Notes: generated by a model not told the origin, from the sequence alone. A stretch of 38,751 nt of DNA from Tenacibaculum dicentrarchi (GCF_900239345.1 NZ_OESZ01000005.1:1-38751), one strand, 5' to 3'. Positions 1 to 7,382 are shown, numbered from the stretch's first letter. Numbers and translations: made by a program.

Positions 1-2
1 GG

Positions 3-130
3 TAACAAAATATATAATTTATTGCTAGTGCTAACCTACCTACGAAAATCCTTAGGGGATTTTCTATTCCGTTTTTATTTACTAAATTAGTTGCTCGAAA
101 AACACAACAAACCATATATAAACCGTTAGG
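3..130. repeat. attC-like imperfect palindrome R1
   Basis: Starts TAACAAAATATATAAT and ends ATATATAAACCGTTAGG, so the two ends can pair through TATATA and the TAAC/GTTA cores. An internal hairpin pairs GAAAATCC (44-51) with GGATTTTC (57-64). It is nearly the same as R2 (1463-1594). The last seven bases, GTTAGGT (125-131), fit the integron R-box form GTTRRRY, and the next gene begins 26 nt later. The window edge may cut off part of its left side. The assignment as a recombination site is inference. Confidence 0.6.
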
Positions 131-156
131 TAATATTAACAGAAAGAACCAAGTCA

Positions 157-813
157 ATGCTTGAAAATAAGTTAAGAAATAAAACATCCGCAAGTGAAGA
201 TGAACTAACATCTACCATAATCGGTACAATGAAATATCTTCCTTCAAACTTATTTTGGTCTCTAATAAGGAAATCTTGTTTCGAAAATTCAAACTTACCA
301 GAGAATTCAGGTGAAATAGAAACATTTATTTTTTGGCCTAAATGGAATGCTGAGAACACCACCAATTCAAAATATGTAGAACCTGATATTTTCTTCTCTT
401 TTGAAAATTTTAATTTAATTATAGAAGTTAAACCTTTTGATAGTTTTGGACAAACATCAGGACAATGGGAAAACCAAATTCAATCTTATTTTAATGAATA
501 TGAAACTGAAAAGAAAGTTATATACATTTCTTTAGGTGGAAACTACGACAAAACTAATGACGAAATAAGTATTTGTGATAAAAAAATAACAATTCATAAA
601 TGCGACTGGATATCGATTTTAATTGAAGTTTCAAGTACATTAAAAGAATTAAAAAAAATAAAAACACCATTAAATAACATCCATCAAATTATAAGAATAT
701 TACAAGATATAATAAATGGGTTTAATTATTTTAACTACTATAACATTAAATGGTTTGAAGAAATCAATAATTATAATGTAGAAAACAAAAGAATAAGCAT
801 TAGTTATGAATAA
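157..813 (+). CDS. PD-(D/E)XK nuclease-like protein (cassette gene 1)
   Basis: 218 residues, no family recognised over the whole length. Residues about 73-105 read PDIFF, then IIEVKPFDSFG, then a QWENQIQSY helix. This is the layout of a restriction-endonuclease-fold core: an Asp, about 13 residues, Glu-x-Lys, then a Gln-bearing helix. Such cores cut DNA and are common in defence systems. The gene begins 26 nt after repeat R1 and overlaps the next gene by 8 nt, so the pair is surely co-transcribed. There is no signal peptide or membrane segment, so the product should be cytoplasmic. The nuclease call rests on the short motif only; a DNA-binding protein with a decayed active site is also possible. 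Confidence 0.5.
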   Translation: MLENKLRNKTSASEDELTSTIIGTMKYLPSNLFWSLIRKSCFENSNLPENSGEIETFIFWPKWNAENTTNSKYVEPDIFFSFENFNLIIEVKPFDSFGQTSGQWENQIQSYFNEYETEKKVIYISLGGNYDKTNDEISICDKKITIHKCDWISILIEVSSTLKELKKIKTPLNNIHQIIRILQDIINGFNYFNYYNIKWFEEINNYNVENKRISISYE

Positions 814-1468
814 AATTAAAACTAAAAAAGAACTAAAAAACATTTTACTTAATGTAAGAAATGCCCATAGATTAATAAAAGATTATCAAGAAATGTCTCT
901 TAATCTTGCTTATTACATTAAAGACCAATATAAATTATCCGAAATAACAGGAAAACAGAGGTTTTGTGACCCTCTACAATATTATAGAGATAAAAAATAT
1001 GCTCCTATAAAACTTTGGAAAGATATGTGGAGTTGGGATTTTATTTATACTTATGAATTTGAATATTATTACGGTGAGTACCCTAATAGGTTTACAGATA
1101 AAACATTCTGTTTTTCAATTATCCAAATTAGTGATACAGGATGCTACAAAGCAAATATACCTCACAATGAACATAACGAAGTTAATAGCTTCAAATCAAC
1201 TAATGAATCTGACTCTGTTTATATTTTTGCATTTGAAATTAAAGAAAAAAATGAAAATTGGGTTTGGAACGATGAAATAAAAAAAACAAAAAAACATCTT
1301 CTGAATGATGATAATAGTAGTTACAATTTTGAAAATAGATTCTTCGCAAAAAAATATGATATTTTCGAATTTTTAAATAAAGAATCTACTGATGAAAAAT
1401 TATTTGATTTTAATGAAAATATTGAAAAAAAATTTAATGTAAGTTTATTAAAAAATAACATTACCTAA
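806..1468 (+). CDS. Hypothetical protein, partner of the nuclease-like gene
   Basis: 220 residues, unrecognised. Rich in Lys, Asn, Tyr and Trp, with a predicted helical N-terminus (residues 1-45) and a Trp/Tyr-rich middle (about 70-100, LWKDMWSWDFIYTYEFEYYY). No signal peptide or membrane segment. Its start overlaps the previous gene by 8 nt (ATGAATAA overlap), which implies translational coupling. Its stop codon lies inside the first core of repeat R2 (ACCTAAC, 1463-1469), a tight fit of gene and recombination site as seen in integron cassettes. A role as an accessory or immunity subunit of a two-gene defence unit is a guess from context only. Confidence 0.6.
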   Translation: MNKIKTKKELKNILLNVRNAHRLIKDYQEMSLNLAYYIKDQYKLSEITGKQRFCDPLQYYRDKKYAPIKLWKDMWSWDFIYTYEFEYYYGEYPNRFTDKTFCFSIIQISDTGCYKANIPHNEHNEVNSFKSTNESDSVYIFAFEIKEKNENWVWNDEIKKTKKHLLNDDNSSYNFENRFFAKKYDIFEFLNKESTDEKLFDFNENIEKKFNVSLLKNNIT

Positions 1469-1594
1469 CAACATATATAATTTATTGCTAGTACTTATCT
1501 ACTTACGAAAATCCTTAGGGGATTTTCTATTCCGTTTTTATTTACTAAATTTAGTGCTTCAAAAACGCAACAAACCATATATAAAACGTTAGCA
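1463..1594. repeat. attC-like imperfect palindrome R2
   Basis: Left core ACCTAAC (fits RYYYAAC), right end AACGTTAGC (1586-1594). The arms pair through ATATATAA and TATATA. An internal hairpin of GAAAATCC and GGATTTTC is shared with R1, and the two copies match along nearly all of their about 130 bp. It separates cassette 1 (157-1468) from cassette 2 (1625-3722); the next ATG lies 30 nt after its end. Confidence 0.65.
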
Positions 1595-1624
1595 GCAACC
1601 AAATCAAACATTCCGTAAAAAACA

Positions 1625-2758
1625 ATGAGTAAAGGAAATAACAACCAAAGCAGAAATAAAAATTCTCGGAATAATATTAAAAATAGACCTTTTGAAGACA
1701 AGTTAAGACCATTAATAACTGCGGATATTGATAAAAAAATAAATGACCTTTTTTCTCAATCAATACGAAAAATCCGAAATGAAAATACTGAATTCAAAAA
1801 AGAAGTCGAAAATCTAATTGGAAGAATTGAAAATAAAAAAATCAATCAAAAAATATCTGAATTAGAAAACGAACTCAAACAAATTGACGACAACTCTGAA
1901 CTTGGTGAAATAAAACTTAAACTAAAAGAGTTAAATGAACTTTCTTTAAAATACAAAAAGGACATTTCTTTACTTAAAAGAAAATGTCTTCCATTTATTA
2001 GCGTTAAAGTAAACCATAATAAACCATCAGAAGTTGGTATTGTTCATTATCAGTTTGAAGAATTAATTGCGATAGTAAGTACACACTTAAACGTATTTTT
2101 AACTGGTCCAGCTGGTTCAGGTAAAACTACGGTAGCAAATCAATGTGCAGAAGCTTTAAATATTCCTTTTTATTTTACTGGTGCAATTGCAAGCGAATTT
2201 AAACTTACTGGTTTTATCGATGCTAATGGAAAAATAGTGTCAACAGAATTCCGAAAAGCATATGAAAATGGAGGTCTTTTCTTATTTGATGAAATAGACG
2301 GAAGTTTTCCACAAGCTGTATTGGCATTTAATGCAGCTCTTGCAAATGATTATATGGACTTTCCTGATAAACGAGTAAAAAGACATAAAAATTTTTACTG
2401 TATTGCTGCTGCTAATACTTATGGCCAAGGAGCAGACAGACAATATGTAGGTAGAAACCAACTTGATGCAGCCTCAATAGACAGATTTATTTTCATTGAT
2501 TGGAAATATGATGAAACTTTGGAAAGAAAACTTGCCAATAATGATAAATGGGTAGACTATGTTCAATCGATAAGGCGAGTTATTGAGAAAAAAGAAATTA
2601 GACATATTGTTAGCCCAAGAGCATCAATTTTTGGTGCAAAGCTTTTAAAAAATAATATAAACCCTGAGTTAGTTGAAAACTCAGTAATATGGAAAGGATT
2701 AAACAATGCTACCATTGAATTAATAAAAAAATCTTGTAAAATTTTTGAGCACCATTAA
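1625..2758 (+). CDS. MoxR-type AAA+ ATPase (cassette gene 2a)
   Basis: 377 residues. Residues 1-120 are basic, then coiled-coil-like (repeated ELENELKQ and KELNEL stretches). The AAA+ core follows, with Walker A GPAGSGKTT (about 161-169), Walker B FLFDEID (about 219-225) and sensor-1-like IAAANTYG (about 259-266), then an arginine-rich DAASIDRF motif. This is the AAA_5/MoxR pattern: an ATP-driven remodelling enzyme that normally works with a vWA-domain partner. The partner is most likely the next gene, which starts 13 nt before this one stops. It sits between R2 and R3 as the first gene of a three-gene cassette. A defence or stress role is inference. Confidence 0.8.
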   Translation: MSKGNNNQSRNKNSRNNIKNRPFEDKLRPLITADIDKKINDLFSQSIRKIRNENTEFKKEVENLIGRIENKKINQKISELENELKQIDDNSELGEIKLKLKELNELSLKYKKDISLLKRKCLPFISVKVNHNKPSEVGIVHYQFEELIAIVSTHLNVFLTGPAGSGKTTVANQCAEALNIPFYFTGAIASEFKLTGFIDANGKIVSTEFRKAYENGGLFLFDEIDGSFPQAVLAFNAALANDYMDFPDKRVKRHKNFYCIAAANTYGQGADRQYVGRNQLDAASIDRFIFIDWKYDETLERKLANNDKWVDYVQSIRRVIEKKEIRHIVSPRASIFGAKLLKNNINPELVENSVIWKGLNNATIELIKKSCKIFEHH

Positions 2759-3578
2759 TAAACATATAATTTACGAAGACCTTTACGATTTTTGGTTGTA
2801 CGCATTTAGAGAAAGTGATGCCTACGAAAAATCATCTCGTGGATATTCGCGAGAATGGAATGGTAATGTTAGTTGGTTAGAAGCAAAAAAACTTGCTTTA
2901 CAAGGTTGGCAAAAAGGTTTAGAGCAAGTCAAAAAATATCAAACTGAAATTACACCGCAAATAACAGAAAAAGTAATTCGTCCAAGTCAAATTTATGATG
3001 TTGCTGGATATAATGTAGATGTGGGCAGATATTTATCAAACGACCCTGAATGTTTTATGTCCCGTGAGTTTGTAATCAATGATTCACCTGGAAGAATATT
3101 TACCTTAGTTTGTTCAATATCATTTTCAGCTGCTATAAAGCCTGAAACAATCATCCAAAGAGGTGCGATGATTTGTGCATTAGTAGATGCTATTGAATTT
3201 GCAGGTCATAGAGTTGAAGTAATATGTAACGAAGCTTCAAGTATTTCAAGTAACTCTGAGTATAGAAAAGGAAAACATAAAGACAAAGGTTGGTTTGAGG
3301 TTGATGTTACTATAAAAAAACCTAATCAACCACTTGAAATGATTGAGCTTGCATTTTGTTTAGCACATCCTGCAATGCTTAGAAGAGTAATGTTTTCTGT
3401 TGCAGAAATTGAGGGTTGGTCTGACTTCGCTCATGCATATGGCTATCCTGCTGAAGCAACTATAAAAGGAGATTTGTATATTGAAGAAATTTTTAGTGGA
3501 ACAATTCCAAACAAGAAAGCTATAGACTGGGTTTTAGGGCAATTAAAAAAATTAAACATAGAAATTAAAAATAAATAA
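2745..3578 (+). CDS. vWA-like partner of the MoxR ATPase
   Basis: 277 residues. The middle (about 125-160) reads FTLVCSISFSAAIKPETI, then RGAMICALVDAIEFAGHRVEV. This resembles a von Willebrand A-type or CobT-like core: a beta strand, a helix with conserved Ala-Leu-x-Glu, then G-x-x-V-E-V. The classical DxSxS metal site is not clear; SISFS is in its place, so metal binding may be lost. It overlaps the ATPase gene by 14 nt. MoxR and vWA proteins work as pairs in known systems, so this should be the substrate-binding adaptor. I believe related MoxR/partner pairs occur in phage and mobile DNA, but that needs a search. Confidence 0.55.
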   Translation: MSTINKHIIYEDLYDFWLYAFRESDAYEKSSRGYSREWNGNVSWLEAKKLALQGWQKGLEQVKKYQTEITPQITEKVIRPSQIYDVAGYNVDVGRYLSNDPECFMSREFVINDSPGRIFTLVCSISFSAAIKPETIIQRGAMICALVDAIEFAGHRVEVICNEASSISSNSEYRKGKHKDKGWFEVDVTIKKPNQPLEMIELAFCLAHPAMLRRVMFSVAEIEGWSDFAHAYGYPAEATIKGDLYIEEIFSGTIPNKKAIDWVLGQLKKLNIEIKNK

Positions 3579-3581
3579 ATT

Positions 3582-3722
3582 ATGAGCAAGAAAATATCAA
3601 ACCAACAAAATCAAGCGAACCAAAGTAATTCTAATAAGGGAACAAAAGGCACGAATAAACAATATTCACAAGTCCAAGGAAACAGAGGAAAACAGTTAAA
3701 CCCGAATAACAAAGGGAAATAA
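3582..3722 (+). CDS. Small basic Asn/Gln-rich peptide (cassette gene 2c)
   Basis: 46 residues starting MSKKISNQQNQANQSN, ending NPNNKGK. It is low in complexity, with very high Asn, Gln, Lys and Gly content, and no hydrophobic core, so it is likely disordered. The start lies 3 nt after the stop of the vWA-like gene, and the stop lies 8 nt before repeat R3. The N-terminus of the MoxR ATPase (MSKGNNNQSRNKNSR) has a similar composition, which suggests a duplicated disordered tag. It could also be a spurious reading frame; position and tight spacing favour a real gene. Confidence 0.5.
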   Translation: MSKKISNQQNQANQSNSNKGTKGTNKQYSQVQGNRGKQLNPNNKGK

Positions 3723-3730
3723 TGGCAGCT

Positions 3731-3925
3731 GCTAACAATGTGTATAGTTAATACGGGTTTAGTGCTTAACCAAAAGTTTTGTGTATATTTACTAAGTCCG
3801 TCAAATCATTTTGATTTGACTTTAGTACAAGAAAAAATAAAGGCAAACAAAATGCTTTGCCTCGTGCTAAATTGAAAGTCCTCTGACTTTCTATTCCCGC
3901 ACTAAACCATACACGAAACGTTAAC
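3731..3925. repeat. attC-like imperfect palindrome R3, long form
   Basis: Begins GCTAACAATGTGTATAG and ends CATACACGAAACGTTAAC; the outer arms pair through TGTGTAT and ATACACG. Inside are three further hairpins: GTCAAATCA with TGATTTGAC (3800-3808/3812-3820), GGCAAA with TTTGCC, and GAAAGTC with GACTTTC. This makes a long multi-branched attC-like site at the end of cassette 2. Confidence 0.6.
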
Positions 3926-4310
3926 CTGCATTAAGCCAAATTACACGGAATATTAACGTAATTAAGCATTTTCGAAAAGTAAAATTCTGACAAAGATTAC
4001 GTGAATCTGTTTGTAATGAAAATAGCCGACTTTCTAGCTCGTTTACGCAATAGAAACGGAATCGTAAAACAGTAGATTTTGACAAATATCACGTAAGATT
4101 TTGCTTATAATTCCGAAATGAAAATGGCGGACTTTTTAGCTCGTTTACACAATCGAAAATAAAAATGAAAAAATGTTCGGAATATTCCCGATGTTAGATT
4201 TTTTAGCGTAAGTTTATATGAAAATTTAGACAAGTTAAATGCCGAATAAAAACGCTGAAAAATATGTGATTTTATAACGGTATTTTAATTAAAAAAAGAA
4301 AAAAACGCAC
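3926..4310. other. Gene-less cassette between R3 and R4
   Basis: 385 bp with no convincing gene. It contains a degenerate repeat, roughly TTCTGACAAATATTACGT followed by GTAAT and ATGAAAATGGCGGAC. The repeat appears at about 3985 and 4078, and the ATGAAAATTTAGACAAG segment at 4218 recurs in the right flank of the prophage at about 38706. Two tiny frames with a shared start occur (4016-4075, MKIADFLARLRNR; 4118-4162, MKMADFLARLHNR). They lie inside the repeat, so likeness alone does not prove coding. Confidence 0.5.
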
Positions 4311-4376
4311 GTTAACAAAGTGTATGAGCGCATATTTTCCTGGCGGAAAAATACGCCACATACACTAGGCGTTAGC
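4311..4376. repeat. attC-like palindrome R4, compact form
   Basis: 66 bp from GTTAACA to GTTAGC. The outer stem pairs AGTGTATG (4319-4326) with CATACACT (4359-4366). The inner stem pairs ATATTTTCC with GGAAAAATA. Length and shape are closest to a classical integron attC of about 60 bp. It separates two gene-less units. Confidence 0.65.
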
Positions 4377-4533
4377 TTTCATTAACAAAAAAAATGCGTA
4401 AAATTGGAAAAATAAAGCGTTTTCCTAAAGTATAATCCTGATAAATATTACGCAATTAGAAATGGAATTTTAACGCAGAAGATTTTGAAAAATATTACGT
4501 AAGAATCTATCCGTAATTATGAAATAGAAACGG
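4377..4533. other. Left half of a gene-less cassette interrupted by the prophage
   Basis: Shares TAAATATTACGCAA and AAAATATTACGTAAGAATCT type repeats with the intact unit at 3926-4310. It ends AATAGAAACGG at the prophage boundary. The right half resumes at 38606 with AAATGAAAAACTG. Joined, they match the segment AATAGAAACGGAATCGTAAA (4049-4068) of the intact unit. Confidence 0.7.
4529..4533. repeat. Target-site duplication AACGG, left copy
   Basis: AACGG directly precedes the prophage sequence TGGAATTTTT. The same five bases lie at 38601-38605. If the phage ends in CA (38600-38601), the duplication is 4 bp (ACGG); if it ends at 38600, it is 5 bp as in Mu. Confidence 0.7.
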
Positions 4534-4552
4534 TGGAATTTTTATAATCGGC

Positions 4553-4590
4553 AAAACGAAAAGTACCAAAAAAGAAAACAAAAAGTACAT
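4553..4590. promoter_or_regulatory. Possible transposase-binding sites at the left prophage end
   Basis: Two related motifs, AAAACGAAAAGTACC and AAAACAAAAAGTACA, lie about 20 and 40 bp inside the end. A similar motif in inverted orientation lies about 28 bp inside the right end, and GTACTTTTC occurs at 38276-38284. Mu-family transposases bind several sites at each end, so this fits, but the sites are only visual matches. Confidence 0.35.
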
Positions 4591-4613
4591 TTTTTCACCA
4601 ATTTAATACACCT

Positions 4614-5123
4614 TTAAATAGTGATTAAACAACCTTTAGCAAAAGCTAATGCGCCAATCTTAGCTATTTGCCTATCTACAACGCTTGTAAATTCATCTAC
4701 AACAACTTCATCTGGAGCATCAATAATTAACCTTGCCATTCCTGCTCTAAATTGTTGCCCGTTAGAAAGTACGTTAAATGGTTTTAGCCAACTCGGAACA
4801 TCTCCAAGACCAACACTAGCTAATGCTGCGGTTACTTCCTCAAAACTTCCGTCTGGAGCAATACAATCTATAATTGGTTTACTATTATCCCAATCGGCAT
4901 AAGGATTGTAAATCTTATTTTTCTTAAAAAATGATTTCCCAAGCGAGGTTTTCCCTGTTCCACTTGCGCCAATAATAAGACCAATTTGCCAATCATCATT
5001 ATCAATTGGTATTTCTGCGGTGTGTTTCCATGTGTCCGCCTTATCAACGTTAAATAAACTTTTTACTCTTAAAGCTCTGTAGCTTTCAAAATCTTTTGTT
5101 TTGTGATTTACTTCTATTTTCAT
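4614..5123 (-). CDS. Short ABC-type ATPase, C-terminus missing
   Basis: 169 residues. Walker A GASGTGKTS (about 52-60), an ABC signature-like LSNGQQFRAGMARLI (about 119-133), and Walker B with catalytic Glu, VVVDEFTSVVD (about 140-150). The last residues KGCLITI look out of register, and no switch histidine (H-loop) follows, so the domain is not complete. The stop lies 80 bp inside the prophage end. From memory, phage ABC ATPases of this kind can be joined to an acetyltransferase domain in Mom-like DNA modification modules; that part would be lost here. It could be a deletion product or a naturally short form. It begins 2 nt after the 43-residue gene upstream. Confidence 0.7.
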   Translation of the reverse strand: MKIEVNHKTKDFESYRALRVKSLFNVDKADTWKHTAEIPIDNDDWQIGLIIGASGTGKTSLGKSFFKKNKIYNPYADWDNSKPIIDCIAPDGSFEEVTAALASVGLGDVPSWLKPFNVLSNGQQFRAGMARLIIDAPDEVVVDEFTSVVDRQIAKIGALAFAKGCLITI

Positions 5124-5125
5124 AA

Positions 5126-5257
5126 TTATACGTTTACTAATCTGATTTTTAATCCTAGTTTTTTCATCTTGCTAAATAGCTCTTTTTGTTCTATTTCCGA
5201 TTCTACAAGCAGAATTACTCCAAATTGTGGCTTGTAGTTAAATTTATTTTTAATCAT
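5126..5257 (-). CDS. 43-residue conserved-looking small protein
   Basis: Encodes MIKNKFNYKPQFGVILLVES, then EIEQKELFSKMKKLGLKIRLVNV. Its stop is 2 nt before the ABC ATPase start, so the two form one unit. The sequence looks like a small beta-alpha-beta domain: a strand GVILLVES, a helix with KELFSKMKKLG, a strand KIRLV. Function unknown. Its position before an ABC ATPase at the far end of a Mu-like phage, where Mu has com and mom, suggests a helper of that ATPase; this is inference. Confidence 0.5.
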   Translation of the reverse strand: MIKNKFNYKPQFGVILLVESEIEQKELFSKMKKLGLKIRLVNV

Positions 5258-5321
5258 ATATAACACTTACTTTAATTAATATTCTTACTTTTGTGCCTCT
5301 CACAGTAATATTTTAAACAAG

Positions 5322-5363
5322 CAAAGCCCAATTAGAAGACTTATGTCCTCCAACTGGGCTTTG
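5322..5363 (-). terminator. Long hairpin, probable terminator or operon boundary
   Basis: CAAAGCCCA (5322-5330) pairs with TGGGCTTTG (5355-5363). The stem continues inward, with wobble pairs, to a TTAT loop at about 5341-5344. It lies in a 260-bp gap between the last structural gene and the 43-residue gene. The U-tract is weak, so a processing or attenuation role is also possible. Confidence 0.5.
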
Positions 5364-5401
5364 ATGCTAAATTAAATTATTTGGGTGTTTTTATTTTGTT
5401 G

Positions 5402-5420
5402 GGGGACTTTTTATATCCCC
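5402..5420 (-). terminator. Small GC hairpin, possible terminator of the leftward late operon
   Basis: GGGGA (5402-5406) pairs with TCCCC (5416-5420). On the minus strand it is followed by an A-rich run and not by a clear U-tract, so termination is uncertain. The rest of 5258-5517 holds no gene that I can see. Confidence 0.25.
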
Positions 5421-5517
5421 ATTTTGTTTCTTTTTATAGTTTATTTCAGCTTAATTCTTCCTTCATTTTTATTTTCTTTTGATGATTTTATTACTGTTTT
5501 AGTACGTAGTTAGTTTT

Positions 5518-5835
5518 TTATACAATCACTCTTATTTCTGAGTATTTTCCCGTCTTTACGACCTGAATTCTAATATGTGTTGGTTTATCTTCCGTAAGAG
5601 TCCATAAATATGATGAAGTAATAGAATTTGGTATCATTACCTCTTTTTTCAATAAGATAAAATCCGCCTCATTATTGTAGGATACTTCAATACTTATTTC
5701 GACATCAAAATCGTTAAGATTTTCATATTGCACACTCACAGCATTATATTTTGAATCGTAGAAAGAGGTATTTTCAATGATTTTTACCGGTATAATTTCC
5801 TGCATTCCATATCTTCTTGAACTTGCCATTCCCAT
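5518..5835 (-). CDS. Hypothetical virion-associated protein, last gene of the leftward late operon
   Basis: 105 residues from the ATG at 5835, 2 nt after the fibre stop; a longer frame from 5862 would overlap the fibre gene. The sequence (IPVKIIENTSFYDSKYNAVSV, then an alternating EISIEVSYN and IRIQVVKTGKYSEIRVIV) looks all-beta, as in small fibre-tip or capping domains. No family recognised. Its place right after two fibre-like genes suggests a tail-tip or fibre-associated role. A second ATG at 5829 (MASSRRYG) is an equal choice. Confidence 0.5.
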   Translation of the reverse strand: MGMASSRRYGMQEIIPVKIIENTSFYDSKYNAVSVQYENLNDFDVEISIEVSYNNEADFILLKKEVMIPNSITSSYLWTLTEDKPTHIRIQVVKTGKYSEIRVIV

Positions 5836-5837
5836 AA

Positions 5838-7382
5838 TTACGCACGTATTAATTGCCCGCAAACGAAATATTCATTTGCGCCTGTTTTGGTTATTTCTAC
5901 CATTGAATTTTGCCCATCAAATTCGAGTGTATCATTGATATTTTTTAATTCATTTGCGCTTCCTGATGTAGCTACTTTGCACGTTCCTGTTCCTTTGTAG
6001 AAATACTGCGCTTTGTCGCCAATTCGTGGAAATGAAGCGGTGTTTAGAATAATTTCAGTATTTGCATTATCTAACGGTACTATATCGCCAATATCCGAAG
6101 CTTTTGCCGTGTAGCTTGTTACTGATGATAGTGGTGCAACGGTTTGTTTTGGTTGTACGTTTTCAAGTAAAGCAATCTTTTTGAAGCCTAAAGAGACACC
6201 TTCTTTTGAATACGATTGAATATACAAACCTTCTCCGTGTGATTTTTTCCAAAAAGTAAATGCCCTTTCTTTTGAACTACCAAACCCAAAATGAACGGAC
6301 GATCCCCACTGATAAGGAAACCCACTACTTCCGCCAGTGTTTGAAATCATTTGTATCCCTGTCTTTCCATACGTAAACGAGGCTGTTGCATTATTTTTAT
6401 TAAAAGTAGTTAGTCTACTTATGAAGTCAGAAGCATTTTTACCTTCTAAAGTCTTTGCGTTTATTTCTAAAACATCTACATCAGTTTTTTTTAAGCTCTC
6501 TTTTGTGAATATCTTTTCAAAACCGTTTGAAGTACCATTTGGAGCATACGACTGGTAATGCAATTCATTATTAAAGTGGTTTTTCCAAAAAGTAAACGCA
6601 CGCCTTTCGGATGTAGTAATGTCTGATGTATTTCCGAAGAAAAAATGAACAGATGCTCCGTATTCCTCAGGAAAACCAGTTGAACCTTTTGTGTTTGAAA
6701 TTAATGAAATTCCAACACCTTTTCCTCTAGGAAATATCCCGTCTCCTGTTTCTCTATTTATCAATTTCTGACTACTAATAAACGCACCATTTACCTCGTC
6801 TTTTAATTGATATTTATCATCGTGATTATGATTAAGCAGACCAATATTCTTTTGGGCAATTTTTTGTTGTTCTTCGGATAAATTTTGAAAAACAACATAG
6901 CTCACTTTATTTGCTATTGAAGTAATTAAAGCATTATCGGCAGTATTCATTTCAGCTAATAATTCCTGAATAGAATTAATTTCAGCATCTGGATTATTCA
7001 ATAACATTTGAACAACTTCATTCATTGCTAGTAAAAGAGCGTTGTCAGATTCCTGTTTATTGTAAACATCTTGTTTAGCTACGTAATAACCTGGTGGTTT
7101 ATCGCCAAGTTTTAACGAGTTTACGGAAGTTCCTGTTTTATCCAATTTACCGTTCCAATTTTCACGGTCATTTTCCGAAGGATGCAATATTTCATCCTGT
7201 AAATGCGTATTAAACGCTTGTTTATCTGCTTTAGCAATTAACAAGTTATTTAAACCCTCAATATCTTGGACACTAATATTTTCATCAATCCAACGAATCC
7301 ATTTAAAGAAGTTATAAAATTGTTGTTGGGAAGGCTTGTCGTGTGTTTCAAACCATTTTTTTACGTTCTCTTGATGTTTCAT
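5838..7382 (-). CDS. Tail fibre protein with duplicated receptor-type module
   Basis: 514 residues. The N-terminal 60 residues (KKWFETHDKPSQQQFYNFFKWIRW) recall phage fibre attachment segments of Bacteroidota. Two homologous modules of about 80 residues follow. Both contain ISNT-x-GS-x-GFP, then G-x-SVHF-x-FG, then RAFTFWK and a Q-SY motif before a G-F-x-KI ending (about residues 220-300 and 335-405). The C-terminal part is beta-rich. It overlaps the upstream gene by one base at the ATG/stop junction. Expected role: host recognition at the end of the contractile tail. The variable position and internal repeats fit a receptor-binding protein. Confidence 0.7.
   Translation of the reverse strand: MKHQENVKKWFETHDKPSQQQFYNFFKWIRWIDENISVQDIEGLNNLLIAKADKQAFNTHLQDEILHPSENDRENWNGKLDKTGTSVNSLKLGDKPPGYYVAKQDVYNKQESDNALLLAMNEVVQMLLNNPDAEINSIQELLAEMNTADNALITSIANKVSYVVFQNLSEEQQKIAQKNIGLLNHNHDDKYQLKDEVNGAFISSQKLINRETGDGIFPRGKGVGISLISNTKGSTGFPEEYGASVHFFFGNTSDITTSERRAFTFWKNHFNNELHYQSYAPNGTSNGFEKIFTKESLKKTDVDVLEINAKTLEGKNASDFISRLTTFNKNNATASFTYGKTGIQMISNTGGSSGFPYQWGSSVHFGFGSSKERAFTFWKKSHGEGLYIQSYSKEGVSLGFKKIALLENVQPKQTVAPLSSVTSYTAKASDIGDIVPLDNANTEIILNTASFPRIGDKAQYFYKGTGTCKVATSGSANELKNINDTLEFDGQNSMVEITKTGANEYFVCGQLIRA

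Noticed and set aside
4016..4162. Two tiny similar frames (MKIADFLARL and MKMADFLARL)
   Set aside because: Both are inside a degenerate DNA repeat; the third copy at 38667 is cut by an early stop. Likeness follows from the repeat, so no gene is called.
4546..4562. A prophage boundary further right, at about 4562
   Set aside because: Weak likeness of TTTTTATAATCGGCAAAACG to the host repeat suggested this at first, but only the junction at 4533/38606 restores the paralogous sequence and gives a duplication.
4621..4902. Plus-strand frame opposite the ABC ATPase
   Set aside because: Shadow of a gene with clear Walker motifs on the other strand.
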